NCBI RefSeq assembly: GCF_000758525.1
Contig: NZ_CP009241.1
Coordinates: forward strand, 6,262,001-6,326,000
DNA: 64,000 nucleotides
Origin: Paenibacillus sp. FSL H7-0357
GTDB lineage: Bacteria; Bacillota; Bacilli; Paenibacillales; Paenibacillaceae
Direction of reading: 5' to 3'
A program made the position numbers and the translations under genes. Below the pieces are notes generated by a model. The model had not been told where the DNA came from and made no database searches. It was given only the letters and a program-made list of their open reading frames with translations. Of this stretch, positions 34,130-42,972 are shown in pieces (the first letter of the stretch is position 1; each line of letters begins with the position of its first letter).

Positions 34130-35086
34130 CTATAATATTCCATCCTCGCCGAGCTTCTTAGCCACGCGGTCAGCCGTTATTACAAGAAGAATACCGATGA
34201 CGGACTGGAAGAGTCCTATCGCTGTCGCCCGGCTGAAATTGCCGCTTTCGATCCCCCAACGGTACACCAGAACCGGTATGGTCGTTGTGTACTCTGTGGT
34301 GGCCTTGTTCTGCAGAACGAATATACGCTCGAACGAGCCCTCCATTATCTTCCCCAGGTTCATGATCAGCAAGGTTACAATGGTTGCACGGATGGAAGGA
34401 ACTGTGATATTCCATACCTTTCTCCAGCGTCCTGCTCCATCAACGGTAGCTGCTTCATACATCTCCGGGTTAATACCGCTAATGGCCGCCAAATAGATGA
34501 TGGTCCCCCACCCCATGCTCGACCACACACCGATTGCCAGGTAGCTGATCAGCCAATGCGTATCTTCCTGGAGGAACGGAACACGATTACCGCCCATAAG
34601 CTCAATCAAATTATTGACGACACCGTTTCCTTGACTAAGCAGCTGATAAGCGATCGCCCCGATAATGACCCAGGACAGGAAATGCGGCAAGTACAGCATG
34701 GTTTGGTTTACGCGTTTGAACCTTACGCTTTTGACTTCATTCAGCAGCAGAGCCAGTACGATCGGCATCGTGAAGCTGAATATGAGATCAAGAATATTGA
34801 GCATCAGCGTATTGCGGACAGCACGGGTGAAGTCTGGTTTGGAGAAAATATCCCGGAATACTTCAAAACCAACCCATTCACTGCCCCAAACCCCTCTTGC
34901 AATCTTGTAGTCTTTAAAAGCGAGCACAAGTCCTGTCATCGGCAGGTATTTGAATACGATTACAAAAGATAATGGAATTAATAATAGTAAATAGAGCTGC
35001 CAGTCACGCTGTAAGAAATACCCTAGTCCCTGTTTGTTTCTTAATAAGGCGGTTTCATTTGTTTTTGAAGCGCTTGCAACTTTCAA
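34130..35086 (-). CDS. Carbohydrate ABC transporter permease (LplB/YteP type)
   Basis: 318 residues, six helices, EAA loop MYEAATVDGAGRWRKVWNIT. The N-terminus reads LQRDWQLYLLLLIPLSFVIVF as in LplB. The start is TTG at 35086, with AGGAGGTG 5 bases ahead; no ATG fits. It is the first gene of a permease-permease-binding-protein operon. A cre-like site lies about 190 bases upstream, and a weaker cre-like palindrome (TGAAGCGCTTGCA, 35066-35079) lies inside the first codons. Confidence 0.9.
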   Translation of the reverse strand: MKVASASKTNETALLRNKQGLGYFLQRDWQLYLLLLIPLSFVIVFKYLPMTGLVLAFKDYKIARGVWGSEWVGFEVFRDIFSKPDFTRAVRNTLMLNILDLIFSFTMPIVLALLLNEVKSVRFKRVNQTMLYLPHFLSWVIIGAIAYQLLSQGNGVVNNLIELMGGNRVPFLQEDTHWLISYLAIGVWSSMGWGTIIYLAAISGINPEMYEAATVDGAGRWRKVWNITVPSIRATIVTLLIMNLGKIMEGSFERIFVLQNKATTEYTTTIPVLVYRWGIESGNFSRATAIGLFQSVIGILLVITADRVAKKLGEDGIL

Positions 35087-35271
35087 ACTTTCACCTCCTC
35101 CACCAAATTATCTCCTTGCCGGTTGTGTTCACCAGCCCGAGTTCAATGCTATCCCCTTTGTCTGGTTTTGAAAATCATGAGTATTGATGATCCCCATCAA
35201 ATTTGATCGGGCCGCGGTTTTAGCGGCATCTGCAGCATCCTGATGATCAATTATGATAGGTATTCCCAAAT

Positions 35272-35285
35272 ATAAAACGCTTTCA
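35272..35285 (-). promoter_or_regulatory. cre-like CcpA site upstream of the sugar importer
   Basis: Minus strand TGAAAGCGTTTTAT matches the cre consensus TGWAARCGYTWNCW at 13 of 14 positions. This predicts repression by glucose through CcpA. Confidence 0.6.
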
Positions 35286-35326
35286 TTAACAAAAAAAGCC
35301 GCTGGCTGCTGGCCAGGAGCAGGCTC

Positions 35327-37594
35327 CTAGGAGCTCTTGCTCTTGGCCGACTTGTAGCTGCTCGGCGGCATGCCTTCGTACTTGCGGAAAAACCGGTTGA
35401 AGCTCTGGACATTATGATAGCCAACCTCTGCTGCAATCTGCTTGATCGTCAGGTCGGTATCCAGCAGCAGTTCCTTGGCTTTCTCGATACGCAGCTGATT
35501 AAGATAATCAATCATGCTGTTTCCGGTTAGCTCATACACGATCTTGCGCATATAAGAGTAGCTGATGCCGATTTCTTTAGCCATATCCTCAAATACAATT
35601 TCTTCACGGTAATGTTCCTTCAAATAATGAATGATCCGTTCTCCATGATTGGTTTCACCCGTGCTGCGGTCCAGACTCTGTACAATTTCACGGAAAATTT
35701 CATGCAAATACTCCTCAAGCTCATCAAGCGTATCCATCGCAGCCAGAATGGTGTATATGTTGCCTTTGCCCATAATCATTCTTCCGGTACCGATATGATT
35801 TTCACGAAGATGCTTGATGGTCGCACCTATCAGCTGGTGATAAATGAACATGATATTATCATAGGAAATATTCTCTTCCGAGCTGATCTGACAGCGGATG
35901 CTCTGAAGCTCTTTGAAAATCCCGTCCAGGTTGCCGGCGTCCAGGAAATTGAGAATCCGTCGTTCACTGCAGTCGAAGTCGATATATTTCCGGCTGTTCT
36001 CCCCCTCATCCTCCCAGTACATGATGCTGCCGGCACCATTAATCATCCGCTGCTTAATCAATTCCATCGCTTCAAACAACCGCTGGGCAACCATTTCAGG
36101 TGCATCAGCCAAATTACTTAATCCGATCGTGACCGAATGCTCCAGCAGCGCAAGCGACTGATCCCCGACCTTTTCCAGCGCCTGATGAATCAGGCCGCTG
36201 CTCCGCTCATCCTCACCCGGAGCAAAGTTCAGCACAATCACAATACAGCCGTCGTTATGATAGACAGAACGGGCCAGAATTCCCTCTGGAAAGAAGCTTT
36301 CGTACTTCGTATTAAGCAGATACCGGTGGTAGCTGCGTGTCTCCACATTGGTATTGCCCACATATACTCTATACTGGTCGATGGAGACAACGGCGATTCT
36401 GTAACAGGCTTCCGGAAAAACCTCCGTGATCCGGGGCGGAATCTCTCCGCGCAAAAGACGGTGAACAGCGAGACTGCGGATATCCTGCTCACGCTCCTGC
36501 AGCAGCTGGAACAGACTATCCTCTTCCTCCTGCATTCGTTTGAACGCCATATCCAGGAAGGCAAGCTCATTCTTATTCACCACACCCAAATCGCTTTTGG
36601 AGCGTATCGTCCGCACCAGCTGCCTCACCGGTCTGGACAGCCAAGTCGCGAGAACGACAGCCATAACTGTGCCCAGCAATATAATAGCACCCGTAAGCAA
36701 AATGATATTCCCCTGCATATCACGTGATTTGGTCATCAGCTCATCCATAGAACTCCAGCTTACATTCCACCATCCGGACAATGAAGAGCGGTTCCAGGCG
36801 TAAACCATCCGTTTGCCATCAAGCTCACGGAATGTATAACCTTCACTTGGTTCCTGAGTCAGCATATCCCGAATAAAGGGCAGCTCATAACCGTCAGTGA
36901 GCAGCTTCGACTTGTCCTTGTATGATATTATTGTGCCGTCCGATGCCAGAAGCAGGTGGTTGCTGTCTCCGACTTCTGTTTCATGCAAATATTTACCGAT
37001 CTGGCTCTCGCTTATGTTAACGATGATTAATCCGTGCGTGGTGGAAGACAGACGATTGAGCGGATACACGTACGATACAACATTGACGCCCGAGTCCAGC
37101 TTGCGGGGAACCCATACGCCGCTGATTCCTCTCCGCCCCTCAAGAGCTTCTGTTGTCCAGCTGATCGACTCATACCGCTCCAGCTTTGTGATCCCGTTGT
37201 CAGTAGAAATAACATAATCTGAATCATTCAAGTAGAAGTAGGAGGATTCCGTCCCATCTACCCGGCGGTTCAAATTCATCAACTCCTTCATCACTGTCAG
37301 CGCGCTGCTCACGTTATTGTAATTGGAGTTGAGTTCTTCGAACGTCTCGAAATTGCGAATGCGGTCAAAAACGTTAGTTGCAGCCGAACGTGCCGTATCC
37401 TGCGCCAGGTTAGCGAGCGCGCTCTCGTTCAGCTTGCGGTTGGCATTCAGCCCGGCGAGTGTGGATTCTCCGATGGCTTCCTCTGAGTTCTGTAAAAGCT
37501 GTGCCCCGCTGTACCACGTCAGGATGGCTGTCGGAATGGCCATGACGCAGAATAGAATCAATGCCAGCTGCAGCAGCATCGGTGTTTTTTTCAT
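35327..37594 (-). CDS. Membrane AraC-type sensor-regulator (YesS/YtdP-like)
   Basis: 755 residues. A membrane helix at about 8-28, an extracellular Cache-like sensing region to about 290, a second helix near 300-325, a linker with a HAMP-like start (WLSRPVRQLVRTIRSKSD), and a C-terminal AraC DNA-binding domain at 650-755 (EDMAKEIGISYSYMRKIVYE; TIKQIAAEVGYHNVQSFNRF). It probably senses the sugar outside and turns on the importer operon downstream. The ATG at 37594 has AAGGGGAG 5 bases ahead; the longer frame to 37705 has no ribosome site and no matching residues. Confidence 0.88.
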   Translation of the reverse strand: MKKTPMLLQLALILFCVMAIPTAILTWYSGAQLLQNSEEAIGESTLAGLNANRKLNESALANLAQDTARSAATNVFDRIRNFETFEELNSNYNNVSSALTVMKELMNLNRRVDGTESSYFYLNDSDYVISTDNGITKLERYESISWTTEALEGRRGISGVWVPRKLDSGVNVVSYVYPLNRLSSTTHGLIIVNISESQIGKYLHETEVGDSNHLLLASDGTIISYKDKSKLLTDGYELPFIRDMLTQEPSEGYTFRELDGKRMVYAWNRSSLSGWWNVSWSSMDELMTKSRDMQGNIILLTGAIILLGTVMAVVLATWLSRPVRQLVRTIRSKSDLGVVNKNELAFLDMAFKRMQEEEDSLFQLLQEREQDIRSLAVHRLLRGEIPPRITEVFPEACYRIAVVSIDQYRVYVGNTNVETRSYHRYLLNTKYESFFPEGILARSVYHNDGCIVIVLNFAPGEDERSSGLIHQALEKVGDQSLALLEHSVTIGLSNLADAPEMVAQRLFEAMELIKQRMINGAGSIMYWEDEGENSRKYIDFDCSERRILNFLDAGNLDGIFKELQSIRCQISSEENISYDNIMFIYHQLIGATIKHLRENHIGTGRMIMGKGNIYTILAAMDTLDELEEYLHEIFREIVQSLDRSTGETNHGERIIHYLKEHYREEIVFEDMAKEIGISYSYMRKIVYELTGNSMIDYLNQLRIEKAKELLLDTDLTIKQIAAEVGYHNVQSFNRFFRKYEGMPPSSYKSAKSKSS

Positions 37595-37844
37595 TTTTGC
37601 TCCCCTTATGATTTCTGTAGATACGTAGATTGAACAATACTTCCCCTGGATGTACTCCATGACAAATCCGGTATTCACACCAGCACCAGTAGCAGCAGCA
37701 TTCACTGTTACCGCTTACATTTCAATTTAAAACAGATAACCCGGCTATTGTTATTTTATCATTATAAAAAACATTTTAAATATATGTATAGGAAAAATTT
37801 TCAAACAAATTAGGAAAATTGACGATGCTATAGCCGGACACCCC

Positions 37845-37894
37845 TTGACACTGGACCTATTTTCCCCTAAGGTTAGTTACATGAGTAATTAACC
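37845..37894 (+). promoter_or_regulatory. Promoter and palindromic operator of the first YtrA-type operon
   Basis: TTGACA (37845-37850), 17 bases, TAAGGT (37868-37873). The inverted repeat GGTTAGTTAC-atga-GTAATTAACC (37871-37894; 9 of 10 positions pair) overlaps the -10 and start point, as expected for a self-repressing GntR/YtrA regulator. Confidence 0.65.
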
Positions 37895-37911
37895 AGTTAG
37901 GTGGTGAAGCA

Positions 37912-38283
37912 TTGGGATTTCAAATGGATGACACCCGGCCAATATTCGTACAGATCGCAGAGCGAATAGAAAATGACATCATAGATGGAACCATACCGGA
38001 AGAATCTCAGGTGCCTTCCACGAATCAGTTCGCTTCGTTTTATGGCATCAATCCGGCGACAGCGGCCAAAGGCGTGAATCTGCTCGTGGAGCAAGGAATA
38101 TTGTACAAGAAGAGGGGAATTGGGATGTTTGTGGCAGCAGGTGCGCGTGCGGACTTGACAGATAAGCGCAGACAGCAGTTTTATGAGCAGTATGTGGTGG
38201 CTATGATCCGTGAAGCCGGCAAGCTCGGCATTACGGCCGAGCAACTGTCCGAAATGATCCGCAAGGGGGATGAGAACCGATGA
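37912..38283 (+). CDS. GntR-family (YtrA subfamily) regulator
   Basis: 123 residues, the short YtrA form without an effector domain. Winged helix at 10-75 (RPIFVQIAERIENDIIDGTI; QVPSTNQFASFYGINPATA), then a short helical tail. It heads an operon with an ABC ATPase and a permease whose frames overlap by 4 bases. Start TTG at 37912, with AGGTGG 7 bases ahead; ATG at 37924 is in frame but too far from the site. Such regulators typically respond to cell-wall antibiotics or stress. Confidence 0.88.
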   Translation: MGFQMDDTRPIFVQIAERIENDIIDGTIPEESQVPSTNQFASFYGINPATAAKGVNLLVEQGILYKKRGIGMFVAAGARADLTDKRRQQFYEQYVVAMIREAGKLGITAEQLSEMIRKGDENR

Positions 38284-39221
38284 TGATCACCAGGAAGACG
38301 ATTGAGGCGAAGGCAGCACTGCCCGAGGCAGAGCTTGAGCTGAATCAGGTCAGCAAGGTATTCCGCGGAGGCCAAGGTGTGCATGATGTCTCTCTTACGC
38401 TTGAACCGCAGGTGATTCATGGACTGATCGGAGCCAATGGCAGCGGCAAAAGCACCCTGCTGTCACTTATAGCCGGCCAAAGGTTCCCTGACAGCGGACA
38501 AATTACCTACGGCGGTGCTCCCGTGCACGAGAATGCCGCTGCCCTCAGCAGTATTTGCCTGGTCAAGACCTATGAACGTTCCTGGGATAGCTACACCCTA
38601 AAGGACATCTTCAACTATGCCTCATTTTTTTATCCGAATTGGGATGGCGAACTGGCCGAGAAACTGATGCGCAAGTTTCAGCTGGACAACAAAAAGAATT
38701 ACCAGCAGCTGTCGCGCGGCGGTCAATCAATGGCGGGAATCATCAAGGGCCTGGCCAGCCGGGCTCCGCTGACGCTGCTGGATGAGCCGGTAATCGGCCT
38801 TGACGCCTCGATGCGTGAAATCTTTTACCGGACACTGCTTGAGGATTACGGCAAATTCCCCCGTACTTTTGTAGTAACTACACACCTGATCGAGGAAGCG
38901 GAGAACCTGTTTGAACGAATGACTTACATCAAAAAAGGCCGCATCGCCTTCCAAGGCCCTGTGGAGGATTTTGCCGCCAATGCTGCCTATGCTTCTGGGC
39001 CTGCCACGGTACTGGAGGCGTTGTTGAAGGACGTGCGAGTGCTGCACAGCGAACGCCTGGGCGGCAAACTCCTGCTCACCTTGGAAGATCTGTCAGACCC
39101 TTCCGAACGCAAAATGCTGCAGGATCAGGGCGTAGAGCTGTCTCCGGTTCCGCTGCAAAAGCTGTTCGTATATCTGACACTGCGCGATGCAGAGAACAAT
39201 CAAGGAGGCGGAAATTTATGA
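38280..39221 (+). CDS. ABC transporter ATP-binding protein (YtrB-like)
   Basis: 313 residues. Walker A GANGSGKST, signature LSRGGQSMAG (variant of LSGGQ), Walker B LTLLDEPVIGLD, H-loop VVTTHLIEEAE. About 70 residues beyond the ATPase core form a C-terminal extension with ALSPVPLQ-type YtrB features. The ATG overlaps the stop of the GntR gene, and its own stop overlaps the permease start, so the three are translated together. Confidence 0.9.
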   Translation: MMITRKTIEAKAALPEAELELNQVSKVFRGGQGVHDVSLTLEPQVIHGLIGANGSGKSTLLSLIAGQRFPDSGQITYGGAPVHENAAALSSICLVKTYERSWDSYTLKDIFNYASFFYPNWDGELAEKLMRKFQLDNKKNYQQLSRGGQSMAGIIKGLASRAPLTLLDEPVIGLDASMREIFYRTLLEDYGKFPRTFVVTTHLIEEAENLFERMTYIKKGRIAFQGPVEDFAANAAYASGPATVLEALLKDVRVLHSERLGGKLLLTLEDLSDPSERKMLQDQGVELSPVPLQKLFVYLTLRDAENNQGGGNL

Positions 39222-39910
39222 GCACCCGGAGTTTAATTAAATTCCAACTGAAAGATTACCGCAGAGGATCCTTGATTCTGCTGAGCGTACTTGTTCTTGT
39301 CGACATCGCCATGGTGCTGCTGCTTAAGTTCCTGCCTTCCATGGATGCTGGATCAGCGGATAACATTTTCAGCGTCAACCGGAATATCATTACCATCTTC
39401 TCCATCGTTAGCATGATTGTTACGGTAGCTATCACCTTCCCGCTAATGAGCAGCTTCAGTGTGACGCGCCGCAATTTCTATGTCAGCACGCTGCTGGCCC
39501 TCCTGGGTTTCTGCATTTCGGCTGCGCTGGCGGAGAGCATCCTGTATCTGATTGGCCGGGCAGTTCTGCCTTCCATAGGACTCCCGGTTGAAGTGGACCG
39601 GCCTTTATTGCTCTCTTGGTACATGTTCACACTAACCTTACTCGAAATCTCAATGGCCACCTTCCTGATTGGCTCCTGTTTTTACAGATTCAAATTAGTC
39701 ATCGGGATCTTCTCGGCCATTATATATTTTGGATTGATTGAGTTGATCTCCCTCCTGCTGCCTTCTCTGCAATTCATGGATGTATCAGCACTGTTACCGC
39801 TTCCTTCGGAGACGTTCCAGCCTGGAACCTCCGTTCTTATGTGGGTTATCACTGCGCTGTTCGCTGTGACCGGCTGGCTGGTTTACCGCCGTACTGACAT
39901 CCGAATGTAG
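39218..39910 (+). CDS. ABC-2-like membrane permease
   Basis: 230 residues with about six hydrophobic helices, short cytoplasmic loops, and SVTRRNFYVSTLLALLG in the second half of helix two. No domain beyond membrane helices is visible. It is the membrane partner of the preceding ATPase; substrate unknown. It overlaps the ATPase stop as ATGA. Confidence 0.82.
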   Translation: MSTRSLIKFQLKDYRRGSLILLSVLVLVDIAMVLLLKFLPSMDAGSADNIFSVNRNIITIFSIVSMIVTVAITFPLMSSFSVTRRNFYVSTLLALLGFCISAALAESILYLIGRAVLPSIGLPVEVDRPLLLSWYMFTLTLLEISMATFLIGSCFYRFKLVIGIFSAIIYFGLIELISLLLPSLQFMDVSALLPLPSETFQPGTSVLMWVITALFAVTGWLVYRRTDIRM

Positions 39911-39915
39911 ATTAG

Positions 39916-40248
39916 ATACTGCTGTTAGAAACTGTGGATGCCGTTTTTATTCAAAAGGATTATTTATCCGACGCTGCGGATAGCAAATATGCTAAGGTAT
40001 ATCAAAAAGCGGGCATCCCGTTTTTCTTCATCGAATCCAAGAAATCATATGTACCTTTTGTGATTGAGGATCTGTCCTATGAAGAAGTGCCGGATTTGTC
40101 ACCAGACATGTATGCTTCAGGCTATTATCAGTCTGGGGATAAAGCGCAATTCTGGGGGTACGGGCTGTACAATGACCAAGTCAATCCAGCCAATATTAAA
40201 GATGCCTATTCACAGATATTCACTACCATTGCCTCGCTTCCACAATAG
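39916..40248 (+). pseudogene. Open frame without start signal, probable 5'-truncated gene
   Basis: The frame is open from just after a stop at 39913-39915 to TAG at 40246. The peptide (VDAVFIQKDYLSDAAD..., then YYQSGDKAQFWGYGLYND near the end) has a natural amino-acid composition and is followed by a strong terminator. However, only a GTG at 39934 is available, with no ribosome site, 23 bases after the permease stop. It looks like the C-terminal part of a larger protein that lost its beginning. I do not recognise the family. Confidence 0.45.
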
Positions 40249-40282
40249 CAAAACGCCCGGATGCGCATCCGGGCGTTTTTGC
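40248..40282. terminator. Bidirectional terminator before ktrA
   Basis: AAAACGCCCGGATGCGCATC followed by CGGGCGTTTTT: a perfect stem serving the YtrA-type operon and convergent ktrA. Confidence 0.9.
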
Positions 40283-40320
40283 ATTCCTTTTATAATTCTA
40301 CGCAGACGGGCATATAGGCA

Positions 40321-40989
40321 CTAATCCGCATTTACAGCTTCGTCCTCGAACTCTTCAATACTCTGATTGGAGCCAATGACCACCATAATATCACCCTCAT
40401 TCACATGATCATGCGCGGTAGGAGCGACGATGATCCCGTCCTCACGGTTCAGGGCAATGATGCTGCAGCCGTATCTGGCCCGGGTGTTCAGCTCCGAGAG
40501 GCTTTTGCCGTTCATGCAGGAAGGCACGGTCAGCTCGACAATTTTATAATCCTTGGAGATTTCGATATAGTCCAGAAGATTGGGCGTCACCAGCTGATGC
40601 GCCACACGGACACCCATATCCCGCTCGGGGAAAATAACCCGGTCGACCCCCAGCTTGGACAACGCCCGCCCGTGAAGAATTGTTATCGCCTTGCCAACCA
40701 CCTGCTTTACACCAAGCTCCTTGAGCAGGATCGCCGCCAGTATGCTGCGCTCCATGTTATCTCCAATTGCCACAATACCGCAGTCAAAATTACGCACCCC
40801 CAGCGAACGCATAATTCCTTCATCTGTAGCATCCGCCATTACAGCATGAGTCAGCCGGCCGCTCATCTCTTCAACCCGGTCCTCCTGATGGTCAATCCCA
40901 AGCACCTCATAGCCCATGGCCATCAGTTCAAGCGCAAGGCTTGAGCCAAAACGGCCGAGACCGATTACGACAAACTGCTGTGGTTTCAT
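40321..40989 (-). CDS. ktrA: K+ uptake regulatory subunit KtrA (RCK)
   Basis: 222 residues. Rossmann motif GLGRFGSSLALEL at 10-22 (RCK_N, binds nucleotide), acidic residue D at the end of strand 2 (GIDHQEDRV), then RCK_C from about 135 on (LLDYIEISKDYKIVELTVP), the domain that binds cyclic di-AMP in this family. It forms an octameric ring on the cytoplasmic side and gates KtrB. The stop of ktrB is 15 bases upstream. Confidence 0.92.
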   Translation of the reverse strand: MKPQQFVVIGLGRFGSSLALELMAMGYEVLGIDHQEDRVEEMSGRLTHAVMADATDEGIMRSLGVRNFDCGIVAIGDNMERSILAAILLKELGVKQVVGKAITILHGRALSKLGVDRVIFPERDMGVRVAHQLVTPNLLDYIEISKDYKIVELTVPSCMNGKSLSELNTRARYGCSIIALNREDGIIVAPTAHDHVNEGDIMVVIGSNQSIEEFEDEAVNAD

Positions 40990-41004
40990 AATTCGTTTAA
41001 CCCC

Positions 41005-42372
41005 TTATCCAATTATCATTTTGCCTTCCGGATACTTATACAATGCTTTACCCTGTTTCGGGCCAAGCGCATACGCCAGGGTCAGCAGACCCAGCCTTCC
41101 GGCGAACATGGTCAGGCAGATCAGAATCTTGCCGACTTCCGTTAATTCCGGTGTCAATCCCATGCTGAGGCCCACAGTGGCGAAGGCCGAGGTCGTTTCG
41201 AACAGAATCATCAGGAAGGGGCGTCCTTCCGTGGTGGACAACACCATCGATACGGAAACAATCAGCAGTAGAGCAAGCAGCGTAATTGTCAGCGCCTTGA
41301 ACACACGCTCCTGCGCCAACCGGTAGCGGAACAGCACAATATCATCACGTCCGCGCAGCATCGAAACTACCGCCCCGATCATCAGTGTGAACGTTGTTGT
41401 CTTAATCCCGCCGCCAGTCGAGCCCGGGGAAGCCCCGATAAACATCAGAATTACGATGAAAAACTGCGAAGCCTGGCGCAACCCGGCGATATCCACCGTA
41501 TTGGCACCGGCGGTACGCGGCGTTACCGATTGAAAGAAGGAGGCCCAAAGTTTGCCGCCAAGGTTCAGCGGACCCAGCGTGCGTGAGTTGGTGAACTCAA
41601 AAACAAAAATGACTACTGTTCCAATCAGAATCAGCACCGCCGTCATCGACAGGACAACCTTGGTGTGCAGCAGCAGCCTGCGGCTCTTACGGTAATCCAT
41701 CAGATCCGACATGACAATAAACCCGATACCGCCGGAAACAATAAGGAACATGACGATAATATTCACAGTGGGATCATTGACGTATCCGGTCAGGCTGCGG
41801 TAGCCGCCAAAGATATCAAACCCGGCATTGTTGAACATCGAGACAGCATGAAAGATGCCATAATACAACGCACGGCCAAAAGGCATATCCACCGCCCAAC
41901 GCAGCGCTAGCAGGGCCGCACAACTCGCCTCAATAATCAGTGAATAGAGCAGCACCTTGCGGATCAGCCGGACAATGCCCTCCATCGAGCTCTGATTCAT
42001 GGCTTCCTGAAGAATAAGCCGGTCGCGCAGCGAAATTTTGCGTTTCAGTAAGAGTGCGAATAAGGTCGCCATCGTCATGAATCCGAGGCCGCCAATTTGA
42101 ATCAGCACCAGTATGGTAATTTGTCCAAAAACGCTGAAATAGGTCCCCGTGTCTACCACAACAAGTCCGGTCACGCAGGTAGCCGACGTTGCGGTGAACA
42201 GTGCATCAATGAACCTTAGCGAGTGACCTGATGCACTTGAAATGGGCAGCATCAGAAGCAGGGTGCCGATCAGAATGACAGCTGCAAAGCCTAACACCAG
42301 TATTTGAGGCGGGGAAAGCTTCAAGAATCTGAATCCGGAAATTTTGGGAAACGGTGAAGCCAAACTCCTCAT
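41005..42372 (-). CDS. ktrB: K+ transporter membrane subunit KtrB
   Basis: 455 residues of the TrkH/Ktr superfamily: four membrane-pore-membrane repeats. Filter-loop glycines are seen in TSATCVTGLVVVDTGTYF, SMFNNAGFDIFGG, TPRTAGANTVDI and TSAFATVGLSMGL. Na+-assisted K+ uptake. The ATG at 42372 has no well-spaced ribosome site (GAGAGG is directly adjacent), so the true start may be a few codons on. The divergent GntR-type gene starts 200 bases away. No c-di-AMP riboswitch fits in this space. Confidence 0.93.
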   Translation of the reverse strand: MRSLASPFPKISGFRFLKLSPPQILVLGFAAVILIGTLLLMLPISSASGHSLRFIDALFTATSATCVTGLVVVDTGTYFSVFGQITILVLIQIGGLGFMTMATLFALLLKRKISLRDRLILQEAMNQSSMEGIVRLIRKVLLYSLIIEASCAALLALRWAVDMPFGRALYYGIFHAVSMFNNAGFDIFGGYRSLTGYVNDPTVNIIVMFLIVSGGIGFIVMSDLMDYRKSRRLLLHTKVVLSMTAVLILIGTVVIFVFEFTNSRTLGPLNLGGKLWASFFQSVTPRTAGANTVDIAGLRQASQFFIVILMFIGASPGSTGGGIKTTTFTLMIGAVVSMLRGRDDIVLFRYRLAQERVFKALTITLLALLLIVSVSMVLSTTEGRPFLMILFETTSAFATVGLSMGLTPELTEVGKILICLTMFAGRLGLLTLAYALGPKQGKALYKYPEGKMIIG

Positions 42373-42480
42373 CCTCTCATATTCGCTTCTGCAAATAAAA
42401 TAAACACTAAATAAACATACAAATTATATACGTTATTGTCCAACTTCACAAAGGCGATTTACGGATGTGAGATTTTCCAC

Positions 42481-42544
42481 TTGATATTGTGTGGTGTGTA
42501 GTGGTACACTTCATTCATCAAGTGTATGGCATGTATCCATACAC
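42481..42544 (+). promoter_or_regulatory. Promoter and palindromic operator of the second YtrA-type operon
   Basis: TTGATA (42481-42486), 18 bases, TACACT (42505-42510). Immediately downstream, GTGTATGG-catgtat-CCATACAC at 42522-42544 is a perfect 8-bp inverted repeat and a likely self-operator. Its sequence differs from the operator of the first operon at 37.87 kb. Confidence 0.68.
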
Positions 42545-42573
42545 AAATAACACCACTATGAGGGGAGGACCCC

Positions 42574-42972
42574 ATGGACCCATCTATTGAGCTTTTGCCG
42601 GAGCAATTCCAAATCAACCCCTCGCTTCCGATTTACGAGCAATTTGTCGAAGCCATACAGGGACGGATTGTCAGCGGCCTTATCCCCCCCGGCTCGCGTC
42701 TGCCCTCGGTCAGAGAGCTGGCCGCCGGACGGGGGGTTAATCCGACTACCGCCGCCAGAACCTATCAGGAGCTGGAGAGGATGGGGCTGATTGTCACCTA
42801 CCGCGGCCAAGGCACTTTTGTTACCCGCGAGGAAGACGTCATCGGCGAGGCGCGCAAAACCATTATGCGCAAGGCAATCCGGGAGTTCAAGGCTGTTGCC
42901 GGGACGCTCGGCATCTCTGCTGAACAAATGTTGAATTTCGATAAGGAGGATTCAAATGCCAGTGAATCATAA
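42574..42972 (+). CDS. GntR-family (YtrA subfamily) regulator
   Basis: 132 residues. Winged helix at about 18-85 (LPIYEQFVEAIQGRIVSGLI; RLPSVRELAAGRGVNPTTA), short tail. It heads a second GntR-ATPase-permease operon and overlaps the next gene by 17 bases. GGGGAGGA lies 8 bases before the ATG. Paralogous in design to the regulator at 37.9 kb. Confidence 0.9.
   Translation: MDPSIELLPEQFQINPSLPIYEQFVEAIQGRIVSGLIPPGSRLPSVRELAAGRGVNPTTAARTYQELERMGLIVTYRGQGTFVTREEDVIGEARKTIMRKAIREFKAVAGTLGISAEQMLNFDKEDSNASES

Noticed and set aside
35066..35079. Second cre-like palindrome inside the first codons of the permease gene
   Set aside because: It matches only about 12 of 14 positions and lies in coding sequence; kept as a remark in the permease entry.
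42373..42480. c-di-AMP (ydaO-type) riboswitch before ktrB
   Set aside because: The leader is only about 200 bases and is shared with a divergent gene; none of the expected stems are visible.
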